From Chrysophaeum taylorii (taxonomy: Eukaryota; Sar; Pelagophyceae; Pelagomonadales; Pelagomonadaceae): a stretch of DNA of 64,000 bases. The notes under the pieces were generated by a model. The model made no database searches, was not told the DNA's origin, and was given only the letters and a program-made list of their open reading frames with translations. The position numbers were made by a program, and so were the translations under genes. Position 1 is the first letter of the stretch; every line of letters starts with the position of its first letter. Location: assembly GCA_029834535.1 (NCBI GenBank), contig JAQMWT010000404.1:89791-153790 (forward strand), in the 5' to 3' direction. Shown here piece after piece: positions 1 through 8,580 of the stretch.

Positions 1-680
1 GTGGCGTCGGCTTTGTTGGGTTCGGGGATGAAAGCGTAGTGCAGGAGCCATAGGGCGTTGGAGCGGGGGCCGTAGTCGAGCGTAATCTCTTCGCCGCGCC
101 GCACGCCGCGCGGTCCGGCGACGAGGCAAATGTCGCCGTCGTCGGTCGCGTAATAGCCTCCGCCCTCGTCGTGGTTGGCCAGATCGAGGAGAGGAACGAG
201 AGCGAGATCCGAACCTAGCCGGATTGTCCTCGAGCAAACGAGATCGAGCGCATCTAGGAAACATTGGGGGTCGAGACCCTCGCCGTGGCGAGCGAGCTGC
301 TCGTGCCTCCAGAAGAAAACTGTGTCGATCTCAGCCTCGAATCGAGGATCCTGCAATGCTTCGAGGACGTCGTCGGGCCAGTCGCCCCTCGCCGGCGTTG
401 GCGGTGGCGCGGGCAGACCCAGCGGTTTGTCCGACGCAACCACGCGTGCAGCGAGGCGCCCAGCCCAGTGGTCCCTCGCCTTCTCGGGTTCCACCATCGC
501 AAGCTCCCGCGGCACGCGTATCGCGACTTCGTCCGGGCCGATGTCTTCTGTCGCTAAGAGACCGCGCCCATGAGGCGTCGAGCCCACGGCGCACCGTCGC
601 ATGCCCCTCGCCCCATCAAACCGGTGCACCACGCTCTCCTGCTGCACCGCACCCACCAGAACTCCCACAACGGCAATCAT
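1..680 (-). CDS. SET-domain protein lysine methyltransferase (Rubisco LSMT/SETD3 type), C-terminus cut by window edge
   Basis: The minus strand is open from an ATG at 678-680 to the window edge, about 226 residues. The N-terminus MIAVVGVLVGAVQQ is hydrophobic, so the protein may be targeted to the secretory route or plastid. Near the C-terminal end are the two diagnostic halves of a SET catalytic core. LVPLLDLANHDEG matches the NHxx motif that binds S-adenosylmethionine. GEEITLDYGPRSNALWLLHYAF matches the ELxxxYG motif and the leucine-rich segment that follows in the LSMT/SETD3 subfamily. The post-SET, Rubisco-LSMT substrate-binding domain would lie outside the window. By family knowledge such proteins methylate lysine or histidine of non-histone substrates. 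The substrate cannot be read from this sequence. No introns are needed in the visible part. Confidence 0.8.
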   Translation of the reverse strand, partial: MIAVVGVLVGAVQQESVVHRFDGARGMRRCAVGSTPHGRGLLATEDIGPDEVAIRVPRELAMVEPEKARDHWAGRLAARVVASDKPLGLPAPPPTPARGDWPDDVLEALQDPRFEAEIDTVFFWRHEQLARHGEGLDPQCFLDALDLVCSRTIRLGSDLALVPLLDLANHDEGGGYYATDDGDICLVAGPRGVRRGEEITLDYGPRSNALWLLHYAFIPEPNKADA

Positions 681-839
681 CCTATCATATCGACGACGCC
701 GTTTGGAATTTTTTTTACCGGTCCGTTGATTCCACGCGCGCGCACGCACGCACGCTCTCTAGGGGTCTGCTACACTTTGAACACGACGACTGACACGACT
801 CGTGGGGGTGGATGTGGATGTGATTATTGTCAAAGTACT
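681..839. other. Intergenic region with possible promoter of the SET gene
   Basis: About 160 bp between the SET gene start and the old stop of the GPR180-like gene. It contains an alternating GC run (gcgcgcgcacgcacgcacg) near 735-755 and an A/T run at 708-716. No gene is seen. Confidence 0.4.
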
Positions 840-848
840 CAGGAATCC

Positions 849-1251
849 TAACCTAACATCAGACCTCTCCCTAGCATATGGGAGCCAGGCCGGACCGGTA
901 GAAGCCGGTACGGAATCACAGAGGAAAATCACGCAGTTGGGGCAGAGGCGAGGGACGAGGACGGGCTTGTTGATGGTGGACCGCCACTGCGCGCGGTCTT
1001 GTGCGAGGTCGTGCAAAAGCGTCGTAGGCCGCGGACGTGTTGGTCCACGAACAATCGACCTGTCCGTCGAGTTTTGCCCAACCGAGCGAACCCCATCCCA
1101 GCGCGGACTTTTTTTCCGTGTGCTAACCGGCCAGCCAGCCCGGAAGGCGAGCAGGCACCGTCTCACTCCGGGACGGCCGGGGCCGCCGCAGGGAGCAAGC
1201 AAGCGCGTTAGGCAGGCGCCGTCCTCCATCGCAACCAACGGTTAGCGATCG
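849..1251 (-). mobile_element. (TTAG)n-ended SINE-like retroposon, copy A, full length, with 9-bp TSD
   Basis: The 3' end, ctaacctaac on the plus strand, begins at 849. The 5' head (gcgatcgctaaccgttggttgcgatggagg read on minus) ends at 1251. The nonamer CAGGAATCC flanks it on both sides (840-848 and 1252-1260), a target-site duplication. It is near-identical over its length to the copy at 42837-43254. The internal sequence shares its 3' half with the LINE fragment at 20228-20472. The insertion lies at the 3' end of the GPR180-like gene and supplies its present stop codon. Confidence 0.85.
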
Positions 1252-2873
1252 CAGGAATCCAAGCCATCCTTATGGTGGTCGATGTCGCACTCGAACTCGC
1301 CCTGGAGGTCGAGGAGGGCGCGGTCGAGGTCGGCGGATATTTTGGACATGGTGCGCATCAATCTTGCCGTCTTGCCGCCGGCGACGGATATTCGTCGGAA
1401 GACCGAGGCGCGCGAGAGGGTATAGTTGGTGGTGGTGGTACCAGGCGCGTGGGGTGCTAGGTTGTTGTCGATGGGGCGGCCGGTGTCGATGTCGATTCCA
1501 GCGTCCTCATCTCGGTTGACGTCGGGCGAGTTGTAGTCGCCCTCGGCGGCGGCGGCGCCGAGAAAAAAGGCGTTGGTAATGCCGAGGTCGGCGGAAGAGT
1601 TTGCGTGGAAGGGAAAGGCCGTGTTGCAGCGGAGGTTGGGCAGGTAGAGGAAGGCGAGCGAAGCGTGCGCGGCAAAGGCGAGGGCGAGGTCCGAGGCGAG
1701 GATAAAAATTTGGCGTCGGTTGTCGTCGACCGCGAGGCCGACGAGGACCAGGAGAGGCTTGGCGATGAGCCAGAGCGTAAAAATGGCGTTGAATTTGCGG
1801 TAGAATCTGATTTTTGATCTGTAGTTTCGGGCGGTCGTGCGGGCGGCGTGCCAGAACCAGAGGACGGCGGCCGCGCGGAGCGAGACGAGGACGACGCCGG
1901 GGGGCGACTCGTAGTGGGAGGCTGTCTTGGCGGGGTCGAAGACGTAGAAGCGCCAGAGTTCGAGGGAAAGGGTGGTCCACGTCAGGGCGGTCACGTAGGC
2001 GGCGACGCGGACGCGGCCGTTGATGCTCAGCTTGCGACGCACGATCGTCCAGCCTTTGGCGAGCAAGACGACGAGAAGGACGAGGAGCAAATCGGCCGCG
2101 TGCCACAAAAAGGTGGCCGTGTTGCGGCACGCCGGGGCACCCTCGCCGTCGGCCGCGAAGGTCGCGTAGTGGACGGCTGCGAAGACGCAGCCGGCGAGCT
2201 GGACCCAGACCGACCAGCAGAGCATCGCGACCGTGTGGTGGAACTTGCGGCGTCGTCGGAGGCGCGCTCGGAGAAGGGTACAGAGAGCCCCGAGCACCCC
2301 GTAGGCCCCCAGAAAGGTGAGGGTCGTGGGCAGGGCGCCCGTCTCGTCGGCGCTGAACTCGCGGGTCTGGGGATCGTTGCCGTTCGTGAGGTGGAGATCG
2401 TAGTCCAGGACGAGGGGTCCCTGGCAAAACCCCGAACACTCGGCGTCGCAGTTGGAGAAGGCGATGAAGACCCACACGTTGGTGCTGACGTCGATCTTGA
2501 CCTTGCCCGACGCCGTCGTTTCGCCGTCGGACGTCGAGACGCGGCGCACGAAGCCGCCCTTGGTGCCGAGGTCGAGGCTCCGCGTCGCCTCGCGCCGCTT
2601 CTTCGAGCACGTTCCGTCGCTCGTGTAGAGGTCAACCCACTTATCGAACCCGTCGTAGTACAACAGCATCTCGGGGGACGCGCCGACAGGAAATGTGACA
2701 CGGAAGTCGAGAAGACCGTACTTGCGCGACGTCTCGTGGGCGTCGAGGTTCTTGGGAGTCGGCACGAAGCAGAACCGCTCCACAAACACCCATGGCTCCA
2801 GCGTGTCGAGCGACCCGTCCTTTACCCGCAACCCCCCAGCGAATCCCACCACCACCACCAGCGGCAACAGCAT
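1242..2873 (-). CDS. GPR180/TMEM145-family seven-transmembrane protein (intimal-thickness-receptor-like)
   Basis: 543 residues from the ATG at 2873, which starts a clear signal peptide (MLLPLVVVVGFAGG). The frame is open further upstream to 3074, but that part is low-complexity and overlaps the 3' end of the neighbouring gene. A lumenal domain of about 200 residues follows the signal. It has paired cysteines (NCDAECSGFCQG) and LVLDYDLHLTNG just before the membrane part, typical of the GPR180/TMEM145 ectodomain. About seven hydrophobic segments follow, including LLLVLLVVLLAKGWTIVRRKLS, the characteristic KGW-type loop of the family. The tail is acidic and Ser/Thr-rich. Family members act in secretory-pathway membranes; the function in algae is unknown. 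The last three residues (CDR) and the TAA stop come from an inserted retroposon; the original stop was TGA at 839-841. Confidence 0.72.
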   Translation of the reverse strand: MLLPLVVVVGFAGGLRVKDGSLDTLEPWVFVERFCFVPTPKNLDAHETSRKYGLLDFRVTFPVGASPEMLLYYDGFDKWVDLYTSDGTCSKKRREATRSLDLGTKGGFVRRVSTSDGETTASGKVKIDVSTNVWVFIAFSNCDAECSGFCQGPLVLDYDLHLTNGNDPQTREFSADETGALPTTLTFLGAYGVLGALCTLLRARLRRRRKFHHTVAMLCWSVWVQLAGCVFAAVHYATFAADGEGAPACRNTATFLWHAADLLLVLLVVLLAKGWTIVRRKLSINGRVRVAAYVTALTWTTLSLELWRFYVFDPAKTASHYESPPGVVLVSLRAAAVLWFWHAARTTARNYRSKIRFYRKFNAIFTLWLIAKPLLVLVGLAVDDNRRQIFILASDLALAFAAHASLAFLYLPNLRCNTAFPFHANSSADLGITNAFFLGAAAAEGDYNSPDVNRDEDAGIDIDTGRPIDNNLAPHAPGTTTTNYTLSRASVFRRISVAGGKTARLMRTMSKISADLDRALLDLQGEFECDIDHHKDGLDSCDR

Positions 2874-2973
2874 TGTGGCGTTGTGAACTCTGTGTCCGTT
2901 GAGGAGGAGTCGGGCGCACGAAATGAATGAGGCCGTCATGACGACAGAGACACATTGGTGGTGGTGGTGGTGG

Positions 2974-4254
2974 TCAGTTGTTTGGGGCCGCGGCACGGAC
3001 GGCGTCGAGGACTCGGCGCGTGGACTCGGGGGTCTCGCAGCGGTCGTGGCCCATGGTCTTCTTGGAATGCACAAGTTCGCCGTCGACGGTGACCTCGAAG
3101 TTGCCCGTGGGGACTGCGTCGCGGATTTCCGTCACCTTGGCGGCTGGGACCTCGGTCTCGATCGCATCCTTGAGAGCGGTCGAGAAGCGGTCGTACCCTC
3201 AGGCGCCGCAAAACTGGATGTCGACGGCGGGAGACGACGACGACGGAGCGTAGATTTCCTCGAGGTCTTTGGCCGCGTCGGCGAGGGTTGGTCTCGGTTT
3301 TTCGAGCTCGCGCCTCGCGAGGGGGGGGAGGGCGAAGGCGGCGACGTGTGCCTGGGGGTCGTAGAAGTCGAGGGCGTGTTCGGTGGCGAAGGCGGCAGCG
3401 CGGTTTTCGTCGTCGAGAGCCCGGGGATCGTCGCCGAGCGTGGCGCACGCGAGGTTCCACTGGCCGCCCGGGTAGACCGCCGAAAAGCACGAGTAGGGCA
3501 TGACCACGGGAAAGCCCGCGGCCTTGAGGCCGTGGTACACCGTGCGGAAGACGCGCGGCAGGTACCAGTAGCTGCCGGCCTGGGCGACGACGGCGCCGCG
3601 CGGCCGGAGACATCGCCGGAGGGCCTCGTAAAAGGCGGGAGCGTAGAGCTGGACCCCCGGGCCGATCGGGTCCGAAGCGTCGACAACGACGAGGTCGTAC
3701 TGGGAATCGGGGCTCGCGCGCACGAATTCGCACCCGTCCGCGAAGACGACGTCGAGGCGAGCGTCGGCGTCGAGACTCGCGGGCCAGAGGGTGGGCATGA
3801 GGTCGCGAGCCGCGTCGACGACGCCCCTGTCGATGTCGACGAGTGTCACGTGTTCTACCTCGGGGTGCCGAAGGATCTCGCGCGCGACGCCGCCGTCGCC
3901 GCCGCCGACGATCAATACCCTCAGCTCGCGTCGGGGCGCGCCGCGCCGCAGGAGGGGCACGTGGGCGAGGAACTCGTGGTACCCCGCCTCGTCGCGCTCG
4001 GCGCACTGGAGCGCGCCGTCGAGGATGAGCGCGCGGCCGAGCGACACCGTGTCCACGACGGTGATGTGCTGGAACTCGCTTCGCACGTCGCGGACGACGC
4101 CCTTGATCTCGGCCGACCACACGATGCCTCGCAGCCACGAGTCGCTCACGAACCGTCCGTCCCGCGACACCCCGCACCGTGGCACGCTGATCTCGGGGGC
4201 CACGAGCGCCGACGTGATGGTGCACCACCACGACAGTAAATGAAGGATCCCCAT
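2974..4254 (-). CDS. Spermidine synthase-selenoprotein W fusion with selenocysteine (UGA at 3199-3201)
   Basis: Residues 1 to about 330 form a polyamine (spermidine/spermine) synthase. The Rossmann methyltransferase-like fold shows VLIVGGGDGGVAREILRH (glycine motif binding decarboxylated SAM), YHEFLAHVPL, VTLVDIDRGV and the catalytic-loop motif DASDPIGPGVQLY. A short linker leads into VDIQFCGA, then TGA, then GYDRFSTALKDAI, matching the CxxU/CGAUGY redox motif of selenoprotein W. The reading frame continues 74 codons to TGA at 2974-2976 with NFEVTVDGELVHSKKTMGHD, the conserved SelW core. A plain stop at 3199 would leave the SelW domain cut in its own active site, so UGA is read as Sec352. The start at 4254 has a good context (aggATGg) and opens a signal-like segment ending in SALVAP, suggesting plastid targeting. 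An alternative ATG at 4263 overlaps the upstream gene's stop. No SECIS element could be confirmed. Confidence 0.85.
3199..3201 (-). other. In-frame UGA selenocysteine codon inside a CGAU motif
   Basis: On the minus strand the codons read TGC GGC GCC TGA GGG TAC, giving C-G-A-U-G-Y, the signature of the SelW/Rdx thioredoxin-like family. SelW-family sequence continues in the same frame on both sides. Confidence 0.85.
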
Positions 4255-4259
4255 CCTCC

Positions 4260-6167
4260 TCATGTCGCGTCCTGGAACGGAACGCACGCCAGATCGTCGT
4301 CCGACCCGGCCCCTGCACCTGCCCCTGCCCCTGCGCCTGGGGGGGCGGAGTCAGCAGGAGCCCCAGTCGCCCAGCACCACCGCCACAGGGCGAGCGCTGC
4401 AGAGACGACGAGGAGTGGCCGCCATCCCCGAGGGGAAAAGAGAGCGTCGAGCCTCGGGAGGAGAGAAAGGTGAAGGAGGTCGGAGCGGAGAAACCTGGCG
4501 AGCTTGGCCTCGAGGTCGTCGGGGGCCCCCAGAACGAGCTTGCGGAGGCGGGGAGGGTCCCGGAGGATGGCGCGCGCGAGGCGGCGGATGGCGCGGGGAA
4601 ATGCGCGCTCGACGCGGCGGGTCCAGCGGTAATTCAAGGGGAGCGAGAGAAGCGCCGCGTCGGCCGCTGCCCGCGGCGAGTAAGTCGACGACGAGACCCG
4701 GTGGTACTCCTGGAGCGTCTGGCGCGCGTACTTGGCCCAGAGCGCGGCGATCGAAAAGGTGGTCTCGCCGAGGACGGCGAGGCACCGTCTGAGAGCGCCG
4801 ACCGTGCGCGCGAAGAAGATGACCTCCGACGGTACTTTGGAGAAGATCGGGAGGCTCGCGGGGTCGTGTGAGAGGGCGTCCTCGATACGACGGAAGATGG
4901 CCTCGGGGATCTCGCAGTCTTGGGCGGTCGAGTCGAAGAACTGGTACAAGAGCGCTCGCCGGGTCTCGAGGTCGGCCGCCGTCGCGGCGAACTCGTAACG
5001 GTCGGCGAGGCCGGTTCCGAGCGGGTCGTCGAGGGCCGCGGCGACTAAATCAGGGCTGCGCGCATTCAAGAGCAGCACGAGCCTCGCGAGGTGGGCGCGT
5101 TGCTCGAGGTCGAGCTCGCAGCACTGGCCCCAGTCGATGAGCGCGAGAGCGTCGCGATCGTCGAGGACCAAAACGTTGCCCGGGTGCGCGTCCGCGTGGA
5201 AGAAGCCGTCGAGAAACAAGGAGGCCCCGATCGCGTCGATCACGGCAACGAGTCGGCGCTTGACGACGAGCTCGCGGCGGCAGTGCGCATCGAACGAGGC
5301 GAGCGTCGTCCCCTCGAGAAACTGTGCCGTCAACGACGACGAGCCGCACAGCTCGACGACGGGCTGCGGGACGACGACCGCCCCGCCAAACCCCCGATTT
5401 TCGAAGATCGCGACGGCGCGCCGCATGTTCCGGAGCTCGAGGGTGAGGTCGAGCTCGCAGGGGAAATTGTTGTCGAACTCGTCGAGGATCACTTCGATCG
5501 TCTGGCGCATTCCGAGCCCCAACAACGCGTCCACTTGCAGACACAACGATCTATGGTTCTTCAGGTCTTGGCACATGTTTCGTCGCGCGTCCTCGAACAC
5601 CACCTTGATGGCGACGTCGGCGAAGGCGCCTTCGCCGGTGCGCGCCTGCCGCGGTCGCGCGAGCCGACCGCGGTGCACCTGCCCGACCGACGCCGCCGCG
5701 AGCGGCTCTTTCGAGACGTTCTCCAGAAGCTCGTCGAGGGTGGCCGAGCCCACGTCGCCCGTCAAAACCCGCTCTATCTCTTCCCAGGGCCGCGACCGCG
5801 CCTTGTCAAACGCGAAGCGCAGCTCGCGCTCCCAAGCGCGCGGCAGCAAGCTCCCCTGGGAAACCGCGTACTGCGCGGCCTTGAGGTAGACGCCGCCGAG
5901 CTCGTCGTACATTCGCGCGACCAGCCGACTCGTCTCCTCGTGCTTGGTATCGAGCAGCGCGTCGCGCTTTCGCCGGTACTCCTCCTCGTCGGCCGCCTCG
6001 GATCGCACCCGCCCGAGTTCCTGGAGTGCGCGGTAGTACCGCACGAGAATCGGCACCGCGTGGCTCAACACCTTGTAGCTCCGCGTCATGTCCGAGTAGC
6101 TCGAATTCATCGACGCGCGGACGCTCGCACTCAATGCCTCGATGTCCCACGTTGCTTCTCTTCCCAT
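4260..6167 (-). CDS. UbiB/ABC1/COQ8-family atypical kinase (ABC1K)
   Basis: 635 residues from the ATG at 6167. The longer open frame upstream runs over the divergent transporter gene and is a shadow. Family motifs appear in order: the N-terminal KxGQ-like helix (YLKAAQYAVSQGSLLPRAW, with A-A replacing x-G), the alanine-rich nucleotide loop (EPLAAASVGQVHRG), the VAIKVVF lysine, the DLTLELRNM helix, the catalytic loop FHADAHPGNVLVL and the metal-binding ALIDWGQCCEL. A C-terminal hydrophobic segment (LLVVSAALALW) may anchor it. ABC1 kinases support quinone biosynthesis in mitochondria or plastids; which organelle applies is unclear. The stop codon TGA (4260-4262) overlaps an ATG (4261-4263) of the next gene on the same strand, an unusually tight junction. 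A GA-repeat codes the C-terminal GAGAGAGAG tract. Confidence 0.88.
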   Translation of the reverse strand: MGREATWDIEALSASVRASMNSSYSDMTRSYKVLSHAVPILVRYYRALQELGRVRSEAADEEEYRRKRDALLDTKHEETSRLVARMYDELGGVYLKAAQYAVSQGSLLPRAWERELRFAFDKARSRPWEEIERVLTGDVGSATLDELLENVSKEPLAAASVGQVHRGRLARPRQARTGEGAFADVAIKVVFEDARRNMCQDLKNHRSLCLQVDALLGLGMRQTIEVILDEFDNNFPCELDLTLELRNMRRAVAIFENRGFGGAVVVPQPVVELCGSSSLTAQFLEGTTLASFDAHCRRELVVKRRLVAVIDAIGASLFLDGFFHADAHPGNVLVLDDRDALALIDWGQCCELDLEQRAHLARLVLLLNARSPDLVAAALDDPLGTGLADRYEFAATAADLETRRALLYQFFDSTAQDCEIPEAIFRRIEDALSHDPASLPIFSKVPSEVIFFARTVGALRRCLAVLGETTFSIAALWAKYARQTLQEYHRVSSSTYSPRAAADAALLSLPLNYRWTRRVERAFPRAIRRLARAILRDPPRLRKLVLGAPDDLEAKLARFLRSDLLHLSLLPRLDALFSPRGWRPLLVVSAALALWRWCWATGAPADSAPPGAGAGAGAGAGSDDDLACVPFQDAT

Positions 6168-6281
6168 CTCTGGCACACACACACACACACTGTGAGGAGT
6201 TTCGTCACGGCATGGAGACCGTCGTCGTGTCACCGCGTCATTAAATTGACGCGGGGTAAACAGAAAAACAAAGATCTGCGG
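6168..6281. promoter_or_regulatory. Bidirectional promoter between ABC1K and CRT-like transporter
   Basis: Only 114 bp separate the divergent start codons. It begins with an (AC)n run (6173-6190) and later becomes AT-rich (gtaaacagaaaaacaaag). No TATA box is evident. Confidence 0.5.
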
Positions 6282-7686
6282 ATGGTCGGGGCGGGTCGGT
6301 GGTGGCGCGAGGGTGTGGCGATCGCGACGGTCGTCTGTCTTGGCGGGCTGAACTCGATATTCTCCAAGATCCGCGCCGACCAGCTCCAGGAGTTTGACGG
6401 TCTTGCCTGCGGCGTGATGAACGCCATCGGCTACGTGGTCTTCTATTTTGCGTATGTGGCGTACGCGTACCGCACCGGGGCCATCACCCCCGAGATGATG
6501 CGGTTCATGTACGTCGACGCTGGAGACGAGACAGCGCGGAAATCTTCGTGGAGAATATGGCGCGGCGCTCACCGGTACATCGTCGCGGGCGGCCTCGCCG
6601 ACGAGGCGGGCCAGGTGTGCGGCTTTGTCGCGCAGCCCTACGTCTCTATTATCGCGAGCGCCCTTCTGTCCCAGACATCGAGCGCCTGGAATATGTGCTG
6701 GTCGGCAAGCCTTCTTGGGGCGCGCTATGTCGCGCAAGAGTTCGCGGGCGTCGGCATAGCTTTGGCCGGAGCGTCGCTCGAGGTCCTCGATATCGAGTCC
6801 GGAAACGACCGCGGCACGCGCTTCGACATGGCCCTCTTGCTTCTGGCCTCGGCGGCTGCCCCTTCGCTTTCGTTTGTATTGAAAGAAAAGTGCTTTCGAT
6901 TGTGGGAGGGGGCACCCCGGCCGCTCCTCGGAGACCGAAAAGACCTCGACGTCTGGGTCGTCGCGTCCGCCGCTGCCGTCTGGTCCTTGGCGTGGGCCCC
7001 CGCCGTCACGCTCGCGACCGCCGTGATTCAGAGGCCCCACAACATGTCGGTTTCTCGCTACTTTGTCGAAACGGCCCGGTGCTTTGGCAACGACGTCGAC
7101 TACGCGTCCAAGTTTATCGACGACGACGACGACGACGGGGACGCCCGCAGAGCGTGCCGCCAAGCCTGGCAGTATTGGTTGCTTTACATGGTCAACAACA
7201 TCTGCTACAACATCAGCATCTACCGTGTCGTCCGCCTCACGAGTGCCCTCACGGCCTTCGTATGCCTCAAAATAGTAGTTCCGGTCGCCGTCGTCCTCGC
7301 CGTCGCCGTCGAATGGCCCTACGTCGGCCGAGGCACCATGACCGCCACCCAGGGCATCAGCCTCGTTGTGATCCTCGTCGGCGTCGCCATCTTCCGCCAC
7401 GGCTCCTACGTCAACGAGCGGCGCTTCGGAGGGCGGCGCCGACGAGAGGGGCGAGACGACGAAAATGGCGGCAGTGACTGGGTCTGCTGCTGGCCGCTCG
7501 CCGACTACATCCTCGGCTCGGCGCGCAAACCTCTGACCCCGCCGCCGCTGCCTCCTCCTCCTGCGGCCGGGGTTCACCCGCAGCCGCGTCTTCACTTCAT
7601 GGACATCGCGCGTCAGACTAGTAGTACCACTTCTCCAGCCAACCGCAGCAGCGCGGCGCGCCTGCTGGACTCTGACACCCCCGCAC

Positions 7687-7717
<31 letters not shown>

Positions 7718-7745
7718 ATTGAGAGAGCAACCTGTTGTTTCATAG
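6282..7745 (+). CDS. CRT-like (chloroquine-resistance-transporter-like) DMT-superfamily membrane transporter
   Basis: 487 residues from the ATG at 6282. The open frame extends upstream but only as the antisense shadow of the ABC1K gene. About ten hydrophobic segments are visible. The first pair (VAIATVVCLGGLNSIFSKI and ACGVMNAIGYVVFYFAYVAYA) and the second half (QYWLLYMVNNICYNISIYRVVRLTSALTAFVCLKIVVPVAVVLAVAV) follow the layout of CRT/CLT transporters. After the last membrane span the tail is cytosolic: basic, then proline-rich, ending in an uninterrupted aspartate run (7687-7719). CRT-like proteins in plants and apicomplexans export small thiols or peptides from plastid or vacuole; the substrate here is not known. 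A generic drug/metabolite transporter is the alternative. It converges on the Tim21 gene with 42 bp between stops. Confidence 0.65.
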
Positions 7746-7787
7746 AATACAGGGCAGGTGCGATCTACCAAATGTCGCGCCGACACC

Positions 7788-8483
7788 TTATTTGTTGCGG
7801 GGGCCGTCGAAGTTGGGTCCGCCGAGGAGAGCCGAGAGGGCGGAGCGCTCCTCGTCGGTACGCATCGCGCGCGCCTCGATCATGGCAGCGCGGTTGTCCT
7901 CGATGGTGATGACGCGGCCAGTGCGCTTGTCCTGGACCATAAGATAGACAAATCCGTCTTTCTTGTTGGAAACTTCTGCGTACACCAAACCCTCGGCGTA
8001 GGGTCCCTTGACGTTGAAGCGGACGCGCACGCGCTTCGAGTTGTCGGACTCTTCGTCGTACGAGGTGTTCTCGATAAAGTTCCGGCGGCCCTCGCGGTGG
8101 CCGCCATGGTCGCGGCCGTACCCCTTGAGCGGTTCGCCGTACCCCCGCCGCACCGCTTCGTCGCCTCTGACCGCGTCGAGAGCCACGTCGAAGATCCGGT
8201 TCGGCGACATCTTCGTCGGGAGCAGCTCGCGGATGATAAAGTACGCGCACGTCCCCACGAGACCAATCGCCGCCCCCCACAGCGTCAGGTTGAACCCAAC
8301 CTGCACCTTCTGCGCTGCCGTCAACGGCGCGAGCTGTGTCTCGTCGGACTCCGTCGGCGGCTCGCCCTTCTTCTCGCTCAGCCATCGCGGGTGACCCATC
8401 GCCAACGCGGGCCGGGCCTCCAGCCTGCGGACGACCGACCGCTGTCCGGCAAACAAGGTACGGACAGGCACCCGTCGCATCAT
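7788..8483 (-). CDS. TIM21: Tim21-like subunit of the mitochondrial TIM23 import complex
   Basis: 231 residues. The N-terminus is basic and Ser/Arg-rich with few acids, as in a mitochondrial presequence. One membrane span (LTLWGAAIGLVGTCAYFIIREL) precedes the intermembrane-space domain. That domain has the Tim21 signatures TKMSPNRIFDVALDAVRGD, GEPLKGYGRDHGGHREGRRNFIENT, RVRVRFNVKGPYAEGLVYAEV and VYLMVQDKRTGRVITIEDN. Tim21 binds the Tom22 intermembrane-space domain and links TIM23 to TOM and the respiratory chain. Length and domain order are normal for the family. The upstream ATG is followed directly by another ATG-like Met, so the exact start may shift by one residue. Confidence 0.88.
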   Translation of the reverse strand: MMRRVPVRTLFAGQRSVVRRLEARPALAMGHPRWLSEKKGEPPTESDETQLAPLTAAQKVQVGFNLTLWGAAIGLVGTCAYFIIRELLPTKMSPNRIFDVALDAVRGDEAVRRGYGEPLKGYGRDHGGHREGRRNFIENTSYDEESDNSKRVRVRFNVKGPYAEGLVYAEVSNKKDGFVYLMVQDKRTGRVITIEDNRAAMIEARAMRTDEERSALSALLGGPNFDGPRNK

Positions 8484-8580
8484 TTCGTCTTCGCCGGGAT
8501 CGATCCTAACAAATCGCTAGCCCTTTACTTCATTATATTAGTCTAACCCTCTCTCACCGAACGGTCCGGAGAACGCGACG
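8484..8580. promoter_or_regulatory. Divergent promoter between Tim21 and CPSF30
   Basis: 97 bp between divergent starts, with an AT-rich stretch (ttcattatattag, around 8530-8543) that is the only initiation-like feature. Confidence 0.4.

Noticed and set aside
2937-2942. ATGA as the core of a SECIS element
   Set aside because: The flanking bases do not pair as needed and no apical AA/CC lies at the right distance.
2899-4239. 446-codon plus-strand frame
   Set aside because: Shadow of the spermidine synthase-SelW gene on the minus strand; no motifs of its own.
5091-6281. Open plus-strand frame upstream of the CRT-like gene
   Set aside because: It is antisense to the ABC1 kinase motifs, and the transporter's first membrane span begins at the ATG at 6282.
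6168-7730. Long minus-strand upstream extension of the ABC1 kinase
   Set aside because: It is antisense to the transporter; composition is Arg/Asp/Val-rich shadow sequence, and the kinase has a good ATG at 6167.
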